Shown here piece by piece: positions 8,177 through 15,231 of a stretch of DNA of 26,577 nucleotides; position 1 is the stretch's first letter; every line of letters begins with the position of its first letter. The stretch is from the NCBI GenBank assembly GCA_947037905.1, contig CAMQUX010000002.1, forward strand, positions 1 through 26,577, in the 5' to 3' direction. This stretch comes from an uncultured Desulfovibrionaceae bacterium. GTDB taxonomy: Bacteria > Desulfobacterota > Desulfovibrionia > Desulfovibrionales > Desulfovibrionaceae. The notes under the pieces are model-generated. The model saw only the letters and a program-made list of their open reading frames with translations, had not been told where the DNA came from and made no database searches. The position numbers and the translations under genes were made by a program.

Positions 8177-8617
8177 CTATAAAGAAGTATGCAGGCGCAA
8201 TTCAAGCCAAGAAAGAAGCGAGAAATTTTTTGGGATTGAATGTATTTCGTGGCTAAGTTCCGTATCTTGAAAAATAAGAAACGAGTGGTCGCTTGAAAGT
8301 GAAAAGCGACTAATTGCTTGTGGAGTTGTTTGCACGGTAAGAAAGCGAACTTTAGGATAAAAATGCTTTGTGGCAATTTCGAAATTTTGCTCTAATAATG
8401 AGAAGCTATTTTTGTCTAAATCGCTAGAATAGAAAAAAATAATGAGCGGAAGATAATCTTTTGCAATATGTCGTAAAAGAGCAGGATAGCTGATAGTTTG
8501 AGGAAACGGCGGAAAAAGCACAGAATCGCACGCTTTACAAAGGCTTTTTGTAAGAAGCTCCTGACTAGTTTTATTTAAAACAGCGCAATGTGGGCAAACA
8601 AATTGAATATGTTCCAA
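8177..8617 (-). CDS. Thioredoxin-2 (TrxC)-like protein lacking the redox site
   Basis: 146 residues from a TTG start at 8615-8617, chosen because GAGGAG lies seven bases upstream. The longer frame to 8680 would add a hydrophobic tail not seen in the family. The N-terminus is a TrxC-style zinc ribbon (Cys8, Cys11, Cys27, Cys30). Residues about 56-143 align well with a thioredoxin fold: PLIIFFYSSD matches TrxC PVVIDFWAPW, and KVRFLTVQT matches KVRFVKVNT. Where thioredoxins have CGPC, this protein has LDKN (67-70), and the cis-proline position (SIPT in TrxC) reads SDHS. Disulfide chemistry is therefore not possible at the usual site. A zinc-bound structural, chaperone or binding role is inferred. 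It is divergent from the GntR-family gene 113 bp away. Confidence 0.8.
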   Translation of the reverse strand: MEHIQFVCPHCAVLNKTSQELLTKSLCKACDSVLFPPFPQTISYPALLRHIAKDYLPLIIFFYSSDLDKNSFSLLEQNFEIATKHFYPKVRFLTVQTTPQAISRFSLSSDHSFLIFQDTELSHEIHSIPKNFSLLSWLELRLHTSL

Positions 8618-8730
8618 AAAAATCTCCTCAAATAAAATACTAATGGAATAAAATACTGAAATCAAAATAAAAATAAGCACTTAAATAAAAGTTAGATTAA
8701 AAAATACTCATATAAAGTCAAGGAAAAAAA

Positions 8731-9390
8731 GTGGCGAAGCAAATAAAGGCATATGAGAAAGCCGTTAAATACTTAGAAAAATTTATAGCCAAAAATATAG
8801 CTGGTACAAAGCTCGCATCAGAAAGATTTCTTGCAGAGGATTGTGGGGTCTCGCGCAGTACAATAAGAGAAGGCATACGAGTGCTTGAGGAAAAAAAGAA
8901 ACTCATTGTTCACGCAGGCTCAGGTGTATATATTTTAGGGAAAGAAAAAAGATTAAAAACACTCTCTCAGTTAGAAGAAGATGGTACAAAATTATGGGAA
9001 GCTTTAGAGCTTAGGCGAATATTAGAACCGCAAATAGCCGCACTTGCAACAGAGAATATGAGCACAGAGCAACTTGAAGAATTAAAAAATATAGTAAAAG
9101 AACATCAAAATGAGATCGAGCAGGGAAAAACAGGAAAAGAGCAAGATATAGCCTTTCATTTAAAGCTTGTAGAATCAACAGGAAACTCAATTTTAGAAGA
9201 ACTTATGCAAAGTCTCAACAATGTACTTGCAGAGACAAGAGGGGAGTTTTTAGAAAGAGAACAACGCCGAGAGCTTTGTATAGTAGAACATATGGGAATT
9301 ATAGACGCACTTGAAACAGGCTCAGCAGTTCTTGCATCTGCTAAAATGGAAGAGCATATAAAAACAGTCGAGAAAGAAGCATTTAAGTAA
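8731..9390 (+). CDS. GntR-family transcription regulator, FadR/FCD subfamily
   Basis: 219 residues. An N-terminal winged helix-turn-helix (about 5-75; core SERFLAEDCGVSRSTIREGI) is followed by an all-helical FCD effector domain (about 85-215). Likely metal-binding FCD residues are visible: the Asp and His of DIAFHLKL, the His of EHMGII, and the His of MEEHIK. FCD regulators bind small carboxylates, often through a metal; the ligand is not predictable here. The start is GTG with AAGGAA six bases upstream. The gene is divergent from the TrxC-like gene, and the 113 bp between them probably contain both promoters and possibly its operator. No metabolic operon is adjacent on the same strand. Confidence 0.9.
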   Translation: MAKQIKAYEKAVKYLEKFIAKNIAGTKLASERFLAEDCGVSRSTIREGIRVLEEKKKLIVHAGSGVYILGKEKRLKTLSQLEEDGTKLWEALELRRILEPQIAALATENMSTEQLEELKNIVKEHQNEIEQGKTGKEQDIAFHLKLVESTGNSILEELMQSLNNVLAETRGEFLEREQRRELCIVEHMGIIDALETGSAVLASAKMEEHIKTVEKEAFK

Positions 9391-9517
9391 GATTTTTAGT
9401 TTTTTCTAATAAATTAAGTCTGCTAAATTAAGGGCACAGAATCTTTAGCCTCGAAGAATTAAAGCGTATTTAAAAGAGCATGAAATAGAGTTTTAAAATA
9501 GGCTTTGAAATAGAATT

Positions 9518-10333
9518 TTAATACATTATATTCCCGCTAAAATAAAATTTTTCCTTATGAGCTTTAATATATTCCATGAATTTTTCTTCAATAAATACTG
9601 CATCTAACGCATATATTTCATCATCTAATGCGCCTATATTTTTCTCATTCTCCTTAGAAATATTATCAAGTAATTCTTCACGCTCTATATGGTCTTTACT
9701 TGGACTAGCGCCTAAATAATCTACTGATTTTTTAATAATAGTATACACATCTTCTAAGCCTAAATTTTTTGCACCAGCTAACGCCTCCTCCCAAACAATT
9801 CCTGTAGAATTGCTATAAAACTGAAAGTGTCCGCCGTCATGGACTTCTGCAAAATACTTATGCAATGCAAAAATATAGCTTTGCTCTTTTGTAAAAGGGA
9901 ATAAACTTTTATAATATAGTGCTTCATCATCATAAATAGATGCACTGTGCCATACTGGCTCAATAACATCTATACTCGCTCCTGCTGAGCTTATGAACTC
10001 TTCATCAATTGTGATGAATTTTTCGTTTATTTTCTCTTTTACTTGTCTTTTTTCTTTTCTTTTTTCTGTCTTGTGCATTATTTCTTGAGTTATATCTATC
10101 TCGGCTATTCTTTCAAAATCTTGCTCAGGGGCAGGAAAGTCTTCAGAACCTGGAATATAGAGAAATATTTCGTCTGTCTTTTTTTCGTTCTCTTTTCTTT
10201 TGTTTTCTGCTCTTTGTTCTTTTCTTCGTATAAAAAACTTCATTACTAAATAAATCCCAAGAGTAAAAACTCCAATTCTTATGGTGAAAATTATGATGGC
10301 AATGACTGCTTTAAAGAATTTATCTTCGAACAT
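9518..10333 (-). CDS. Membrane-anchored DUF4375 (DMP19-like) protein
   Basis: 271 residues. One N-terminal membrane span (about 8-32) is followed by a very charged Lys/Glu/Arg linker (about 35-105), then a domain at about 140-265. The core of that domain, YFAEVHDGGHFQFYSNSTG, and the following EEALAGAKNLG are the recognisable pattern of DUF4375 (Pfam family that includes DNA-mimic protein DMP19). DUF4375 proteins are usually soluble, so the membrane anchor with a charged tether is unusual. The orientation would place the domain on the cytoplasmic side (positively charged residues RRKEQR follow the span). The start has no strong ribosome-binding site but is close to AAAGGGA. It stands alone, with no partner. 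Confidence 0.75.
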   Translation of the reverse strand: MFEDKFFKAVIAIIIFTIRIGVFTLGIYLVMKFFIRRKEQRAENKRKENEKKTDEIFLYIPGSEDFPAPEQDFERIAEIDITQEIMHKTEKRKEKRQVKEKINEKFITIDEEFISSAGASIDVIEPVWHSASIYDDEALYYKSLFPFTKEQSYIFALHKYFAEVHDGGHFQFYSNSTGIVWEEALAGAKNLGLEDVYTIIKKSVDYLGASPSKDHIEREELLDNISKENEKNIGALDDEIYALDAVFIEEKFMEYIKAHKEKFYFSGNIMY

Positions 10334-10633
10334 GTATTATTCCCTTTAAAATTGGAAGGTGTATAATTGAGTAATTTCTGCCAGTTAGCAAAAAAATACG
10401 ATTCCTGATACTATAATTTTTTAAGATATAGACTGAGGTCTTATAATCCAATAAAAGTAGAAAATCTCAGTAGATAAATTGCAATAGCGGTTAAAAAAAA
10501 TAATAATGTAAAAAAAAATACTACTAGAAACATTTGAGGCTAAGATATAAATATTTTAGCAAAAGAATATTTTTAATAGTATTTTTACATTAGAAGCTCT
10601 ATGAAATTCAAAAAAATTATAGATTTAAAAAAA
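10334..10633. other. A/T-rich 300-bp spacer
   Basis: Contains the terminator of the ppiB-like gene at its end and an upstream region for the DUF4375 gene at its start. No gene or RNA was recognised. Confidence 0.5.
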
Positions 10634-10639
10634 CTATAA
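10610..10639 (-). terminator. Terminator at the end of the dsrN-slyX-ppiB unit
   Basis: On the minus strand TTATAG (10634-10639) pairs with CTATAA (10617-10622), and seven T follow (10610-10616). The stem includes the stop codon of the cyclophilin gene. It is short and A/T-rich but correctly placed. Confidence 0.55.
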
Positions 10640-11125
10640 AATGATAATTTCTTTAAGAATAATAGGCTCAACAGGAGTATTTTCTAAAGTAAGTCGTGTG
10701 ACAGTTTCGACTAAACCAATGCTATTGATAGTAGAAAACCCTTCGATTACTTTTCCAAAAACACAATAACCCCAGCCATCTTTTGTTTGGTCTCTATGGT
10801 TTAAATGATTGTTCTCATTTATATTTATAAAAAATTGAGTTGAAGCAGAATGTGCTGGGACACTTCTTGCCATGGCAAGAGTATACTTAGCATTTTGCAA
10901 ACCATTAGATGCTTCATTTTCAATTGTTGCTTCAAAATCTTTTTCTTCGAGCGCCTTAGTATATCCGCCACCTTGAATAATAAAATTAGGCACAACTCTA
11001 TGGATAAGAGTATTTTTATAAAATCCAAATTGAACGTGATGGAGGAAGTTTTTAACTGTGATTGGAGCTTCATTTTTGTAGAGCTCTGCTTCAAAATCAC
11101 CAAGGGAAGTAACAAATCGTATCAT
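10634..11125 (-). CDS. ppiB: Cyclophilin-type peptidyl-prolyl isomerase
   Basis: Catalyses cis-trans isomerisation of Xaa-Pro bonds. At 163 residues with no signal peptide, it is a cytoplasmic PpiB-type enzyme. Family motifs are in order: TVKNFL (23-28), HRVVPNFIIQGG (42-53, with the catalytic Arg), ENEASN, LAMAR, STQFFIN (94-100) and WGYCVFGKVIEG (118-129). The start has AGGA eight bases upstream. It lies 34 bp after slyX and is probably the last gene of the dsrN-slyX-ppiB unit. Nothing indicates a specific role in sulfite reductase folding. Confidence 0.95.
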   Translation of the reverse strand: MIRFVTSLGDFEAELYKNEAPITVKNFLHHVQFGFYKNTLIHRVVPNFIIQGGGYTKALEEKDFEATIENEASNGLQNAKYTLAMARSVPAHSASTQFFININENNHLNHRDQTKDGWGYCVFGKVIEGFSTINSIGLVETVTRLTLENTPVEPIILKEIIIL

Positions 11126-11159
11126 GATGTAAATCCTACTATAAAAGTTTTATTTTTGT

Positions 11160-11375
11160 TTATTCATAGTGTGGAGGCCGTGAATCTATAATTTCTTCTT
11201 GCACGGAGTTTTTTTTAATAAACCTTGCGAGTAAAATATTTTGCGCACGAAGCTCCTCAAGTTCTGAACCTTGTTCAACAAGTACATTATGTAATTGTTC
11301 TAAAGAATTTTCTTGTAAGGCTACAATATTTTCTAAAATTTCTAACCGTTTTTCAAGTAAATCTTGATTACTCAT
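11160..11375 (-). CDS. slyX: SlyX-family coiled-coil protein
   Basis: 71 residues. An N-terminal coiled coil (about 4-50, heptads of Leu/Ile/Val) is followed by a tail ending RPPHYE; the PPHY ending is the hallmark of SlyX. The family's function is unknown. Its ATG (11373-11375) lies within the last codons of dsrN, an 8-bp overlap in another frame with no strong ribosome-binding site of its own. Translation is therefore probably coupled to dsrN. Confidence 0.85.
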   Translation of the reverse strand: MSNQDLLEKRLEILENIVALQENSLEQLHNVLVEQGSELEELRAQNILLARFIKKNSVQEEIIDSRPPHYE

Positions 11376-13350
11376 ATGACAACTCAGTTTTTTTCTTAAA
11401 AATTTGTGCTTTTGCGATGAAATTACTCGCCCAACTAGGGTTTGCTAACGCATAAAGATGCACATATGTTCCAAAAACATTTTTATAAGTATACCCATCA
11501 TTATGAGAAAAACAATCTTTTTTTGATTCTGTGAATATATTAATGCAAGGTTCCATATTTATCGAGGCTGTACAGGAAGAATAATGAAATTCATGCCCCT
11601 TAATATGGGTATTTTTCTCAAAAAAAGGTGTATCTTTTATAATATCGCCTAAAACATATCCAAGCCGTTGTGGGCGTGCGTGCATGGTAATTGTAAGCGG
11701 TAAGATATTCGCCATGGGATATGTTTGTCCCTTATAGACGAGCTCTTTCGCAAGATACATAAACCCACCGCATTCTGCATATATGGGCAAATTATTTTCC
11801 ACAAGATTTTTAAGCTCTGCAAATTTTTGCTTATAAGAACTTAATTCGCTCGCAAATAATTCAGGATACCCCCCTCCCATATACAGAGCGTGGATTTCTG
11901 GAAAATTTTCATCTGTAAATAAGCTCAGCTCAATGAGTTCTGCTCCTGCTTTTTTTAACGCTTCTAAATTTTCCTCGTAGTAAAACCAAAAGGCTTTATC
12001 TTTGATATAACCGATACGTACAGGCTCATTTGTATTTTGAGACAAAGTAGTATCTTCTGAATTTTTATTTCCCGTATTATTTGATGGAACAGTATTTACT
12101 TCACAAGTATTTTGGCTACTAGTAGTTAATTCGTAAGCATTTAAGTGATGAGTGTCTGAGTTACTAGTATTTGATGCCATAGTATGTGGTACCAGAGTAT
12201 GCGGTACCAGAGTATGCGGTGTCATTGTCTTTGTTGCGGACAAAGTTTTTTCATGTGTTTTTGTAGCTGCTTTTTCTGTATATATCTCTGTGTTTACAGT
12301 ACTTGGGGGAGTATTTTTATCAGTAGCTTGAGTATCTTTTATAAGTAATTTATTTTTTGTAAAAGATATATCATCTTCAAATATGGAATTTTTTTGGAGG
12401 AAAGATTGACTATTCTCAACGCTCAGGGGAGTATTTTTATCCATACTCAGAAGAGCATTTTTTTCAGTTACCAAAATATTTTGTCTAGATGAATTGTCAT
12501 TAAATAATAAAGAATCTTCAGGTGAAGAGTTAGAATTAATAAGTAATTGACTATTCTCAACAGTCAGGGGGGTATTTTCTTTGTTAGGAAGAGTATAGTC
12601 TATAAACGACGAATGGCTTTCAATAAGAGAAGGTGTATTTTCAACTAAAGTTGGTGCATTGTGTGCAATTTGAAAAATTTTCTCAAGATCGGTGTTTTGT
12701 TTAATATAATCTGCTAAAAAAAGAAGTGTTTTTTCAGTGCTTGAATTATCATCGAGTGAAAAAAGTAGCCCCATATGTCTTTCAGGAAGTGGATTATCTT
12801 TTAAACGAGGTAATATTCCAAGTACAGGTACATCGGTGTAGTATTCTACAGACTTCCGTAAAAGCTCCTGATGGCGTTCTCCTGCTGTTTTAGTGAAAAC
12901 AACACCTGCTAAATTAACTTCTTTGTCGAACGTCGCACAGCCAAGCACAAGAGCTGCTATTGTGCGTGTCATTTTAGTACAGTCGATACTTAAAATAACA
13001 GGGCAAGAGAGCATCTTGGCAACTTCTGCAGAAGATGTTGTGCCAAGTACGTCTTTACCGTCGAAAAGTCCTCTGTTGCCTTCTATAAGCGCAAGAGAAT
13101 GTGGGTTAGTTTTTTCTATAAATAAAGATTTGAGCTGATTTTTAGAAAGAAAAAAGGGATCAAGATTATAACATGCGGTATTGGCTGCAAGTTTTAGCCA
13201 AGCAGCATCTATATAGTCAGGGCCTTTTTTAAAAGGCTGAACAGGCAAATTTTGTAAAGAAAAAGCTTTAGTAAGACCAAGTGAAAGGAAAGTTTTTCCA
13301 GATCCCCCAGAAAGGCCAGCTATAAGGATACGTGGGATAATATGAGCCAA
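11368..13350 (-). CDS. dsrN: Cobyrinate a,c-diamide synthase-like amidase of the dsr cluster (DsrN), with large insert
   Basis: A glutamine-dependent amidase of the CobB/CbiA family. In dsr clusters it is thought to amidate siroheme for DsrAB. There are 660 residues against about 450-470 usual. The synthetase domain (1-230) has the P-loop GLSGGSGKT (12-20), KKGPDYID (41-48) and EGNRGLFDG (90-98). The glutaminase domain (444-660) has the nucleophile in AECGG (Cys527) and GTYVH with the partner His631. Between them, about residues 231-441 (12028-12660) are low-complexity Ser/Thr/Asn/Glu sequence with repeated NTPLxVENSQ blocks and a TLVPH duplication. The start is TTG, chosen because AGGA lies seven to eight bases upstream and the P-loop starts close by. 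It follows dsrD after 405 bp and overlaps slyX. Confidence 0.9.
   Translation of the reverse strand: MAHIIPRILIAGLSGGSGKTFLSLGLTKAFSLQNLPVQPFKKGPDYIDAAWLKLAANTACYNLDPFFLSKNQLKSLFIEKTNPHSLALIEGNRGLFDGKDVLGTTSSAEVAKMLSCPVILSIDCTKMTRTIAALVLGCATFDKEVNLAGVVFTKTAGERHQELLRKSVEYYTDVPVLGILPRLKDNPLPERHMGLLFSLDDNSSTEKTLLFLADYIKQNTDLEKIFQIAHNAPTLVENTPSLIESHSSFIDYTLPNKENTPLTVENSQLLINSNSSPEDSLLFNDNSSRQNILVTEKNALLSMDKNTPLSVENSQSFLQKNSIFEDDISFTKNKLLIKDTQATDKNTPPSTVNTEIYTEKAATKTHEKTLSATKTMTPHTLVPHTLVPHTMASNTSNSDTHHLNAYELTTSSQNTCEVNTVPSNNTGNKNSEDTTLSQNTNEPVRIGYIKDKAFWFYYEENLEALKKAGAELIELSLFTDENFPEIHALYMGGGYPELFASELSSYKQKFAELKNLVENNLPIYAECGGFMYLAKELVYKGQTYPMANILPLTITMHARPQRLGYVLGDIIKDTPFFEKNTHIKGHEFHYSSCTASINMEPCINIFTESKKDCFSHNDGYTYKNVFGTYVHLYALANPSWASNFIAKAQIFKKKTELSYE
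12181..12225. repeat. 15-bp tandem repeat inside dsrN
   Basis: Two near-identical units (AGTATGTGGTACCAG and AGTATGCGGTACCAG) and a third diverged copy. They encode the (T)LVPH repeats of the insert. Being a multiple of three, copy changes keep the frame. Confidence 0.85.
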
Positions 13351-13667
13351 AGACTTTTCCTTTAGGAGTAATTTTTTACGGTAAATGGAAAATAAGAGCA
13401 GTAAAAATGAAAAATATATGAAAAAGAACCGATAATTGTTCTAGCTATTCTAAGTGAGTGAATTTGACTTAGGAAGTATAAGTTAACAAATTCAAAATAA
13501 TTTCGTTTAATAAAACATAAAAGCTAATAAAGAAACTAATAAAAAAAGATGCTGAAAAAAGATGCTAAAAAAAGTGAGAGATAATGTGAAGAGAACAAAT
13601 AATTTTTAAAGGCAATATTTAAAGTAATGACTCAAACGATTAAAAAAGTACTAAAAAATAAAAGGCT

Positions 13668-13727
13668 AAAAAAAAAGAGAGTCTTCAGGGAAAGCGATAA
13701 ACTATAAAGAATAAAATTCACTTCCCC
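13668..13727 (-). terminator. Candidate attenuating terminator after dsrD
   Basis: On the minus strand GGGGAAGTGA (13718-13727) pairs fully with TCGCTTTCCC (13688-13697), with two G-U pairs. Nine T follow at 13668-13676, about 11 bases below the stem. The offset makes it imperfect, so it may only reduce readthrough into dsrN. The rest of the 405-bp dsrD-dsrN gap is A/T-rich with no gene. Confidence 0.5.
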
Positions 13728-13755
13728 AGAAAACAGTCTTAAAAAATAATGGAGG

Positions 13756-14001
13756 TTATTCGCCTTCAGCTCCAGCTTGTTTGCCAGCGCCTTTAAGTCC
13801 GTACATAGTAGTAGACCCAGAAGACCAGTATTCCATAACTTCAGTTTTAACAAGTTCAGTAAGAACTTTTTTAACTTCACGAGGACCAGCGTCTTCAAAA
13901 AGTTTACAAAGATCTTGGAAATAGAACTTAGATTTAGTTTTTTCTTTTGATTTCAAGAAATCAACAACAACAATTTTAGCTTCTTCCATATCTAATGGCA
14001 T
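13756..14001 (-). CDS. dsrD: Dissimilatory sulfite reductase-associated protein DsrD
   Basis: A small winged-helix protein found next to dsrAB in sulfate and sulfite reducers; it is reported to stimulate DsrAB activity rather than bind DNA. 81 residues from the ATG at 13999-14001. GGAG lies eight bases upstream, and the protein then starts MPLDMEEAK, like known DsrD. A longer frame to 14013 would add MEII without support. The family core is intact: KSKFYFQDLC, REVKKVLTELV and the signature YWSSGSTTMYGLKGAGKQ (about 58-75). It lies 70 bp after dsrB with a strong hairpin between them. Confidence 0.97.
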   Translation of the reverse strand: MPLDMEEAKIVVVDFLKSKEKTKSKFYFQDLCKLFEDAGPREVKKVLTELVKTEVMEYWSSGSTTMYGLKGAGKQAGAEGE

Positions 14002-14023
14002 AATAATCTCCATGTATGTTTTA

Positions 14024-14048
14024 AAGGCACAAGGGAATCTTGTGCCTT
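14024..14048 (-). promoter_or_regulatory. Perfect 10-bp hairpin between dsrB and dsrD
   Basis: AAGGCACAAG (14024-14033) and CTTGTGCCTT (14039-14048) pair perfectly around five bases. On the minus-strand mRNA only TTTAAAA follows, so termination would be partial. It is placed to protect the dsrAB mRNA end or to set the dsrAB to dsrD ratio. Confidence 0.75.
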
Positions 14049-14070
14049 ATAATACAATGTATATCTCAAT

Positions 14071-15216
14071 TTAGAATTTAAATTGAGTTGTTTGGCGCCA
14101 AGTATAGTACGCAGGATCACGGAAATCATCGATTAGATGAGCTGAGAATTCAAGCTCACAAATCTCAAAGAAGCGTTCCCAACCAATACGAGTAGCCCAG
14201 TCGCCAAGACGTTCGTATTTGCGAGCATTTTTAGCATAAGCATCTAAAATGCGGCGAATAATTTTAGTCATAGTAGGCCAACGTGGAGTTTCGTTAGGAA
14301 TAAACGGAACAACAACTTTAGAGAAAGCAGGTTGAGAAATACGGTTTGATATTTTACCACCAACCATAATCGCAATACCGTCGCCTTCTTTATCTGAAAG
14401 AGGAAGAGATGGACACATAGTGTAACAGTTACCACAGAACATACAACGATCTTCTTTGATAGCTACAGTATTAAGAGTTTTTCCATCAATTTCTATTTTA
14501 GTAGGACGAATAGCAGCAGTTGGACAAGATGCAACTGCAAGCGGGATTTCGCAAAGGTTATCAAGGTAAGCATGATCTATCATAGGTGGCTTACGGTGAA
14601 TTCCAAGAATCGCGATATCAGAGCAATGAACAGCTCCACACATATTTAAACAACAAGCCATAGCGATGCGAACAGGAGCTGGCAAAGTCATAGATTGGAA
14701 TTCTTTAAATACTTCATCCATAGTAGCTTTTACAGTACCAGAAGCATCAGTAGCAGGAGTATGACAATGAATCCAACCTTGTGTATGAACAATGTTAGAA
14801 ATAGAGGCACCAGTACCACCGATTGGGAACTTAAAGCTTCCGCCTGCGAACTTACGTCCAGCAAGGTCTGCTTTAAGAGCTTTTAAAGTTGCTTCGTCAG
14901 TAACCATAAACTCTACGTTATTACGAGTAGTCCAACGAACATAACCACCACAATATTGATCAGCAATAGATAATATTTCGCGGATATGAGTTACAGAGAT
15001 TAAACGTGCAGCACCTACACGAACAGTGTAAACTACATCTCCAGAGTTACCAACGTGTTTTAAAACACCTGGTTCTAGGATTTCATGATAATCCCAGTCG
15101 CCTTTATTTTTAGCGATAACTGGAGGAAGAAAGTCACTGTAGTGACGAGGTCCGATATCAGAGATACGACCTTCCATTGGTTTTTCAGGATTATATCCAG
15201 AAGAGATAAATGCCAT
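14071..15216 (-). CDS. dsrB: Dissimilatory sulfite reductase beta subunit
   Basis: The beta subunit of the alpha2beta2 enzyme that reduces sulfite in anaerobic respiration, in the cytoplasm. 381 residues, the family length. The catalytic siroheme-[4Fe-4S] ligands are all visible: Cys151, and the CCLNMCG motif with Cys188, Cys189 and Cys193. The ferredoxin-domain cluster has Cys231, Cys258, Cys261 and Cys264 (CMFCGNCYTMCP). The numbering agrees with what I recall for Desulfovibrio vulgaris DsrB. It starts 15 bp after dsrA with GGAAGGGGG as ribosome-binding site. No truncation or missing ligand. Confidence 0.99.
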   Translation of the reverse strand: MAFISSGYNPEKPMEGRISDIGPRHYSDFLPPVIAKNKGDWDYHEILEPGVLKHVGNSGDVVYTVRVGAARLISVTHIREILSIADQYCGGYVRWTTRNNVEFMVTDEATLKALKADLAGRKFAGGSFKFPIGGTGASISNIVHTQGWIHCHTPATDASGTVKATMDEVFKEFQSMTLPAPVRIAMACCLNMCGAVHCSDIAILGIHRKPPMIDHAYLDNLCEIPLAVASCPTAAIRPTKIEIDGKTLNTVAIKEDRCMFCGNCYTMCPSLPLSDKEGDGIAIMVGGKISNRISQPAFSKVVVPFIPNETPRWPTMTKIIRRILDAYAKNARKYERLGDWATRIGWERFFEICELEFSAHLIDDFRDPAYYTWRQTTQFKF

Positions 15217-15231
15217 TTTGTTTCCCCCTTC

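Noticed and set aside
8158..8376. Second minus-strand frame near the TrxC-like gene
   Set aside because: It overlaps the better supported frame with GAGGAG, zinc-ribbon and thioredoxin alignment.
8618..8680. N-terminal extension of the TrxC-like protein as a membrane anchor
   Set aside because: The hydrophobic extension is A/T-rich leader DNA; the GAGGAG-TTG start fits the family N-terminus.
13632..13898. 88-codon frame overlapping dsrD
   Set aside because: It is a shifted shadow of dsrD and the A/T-rich spacer behind it.
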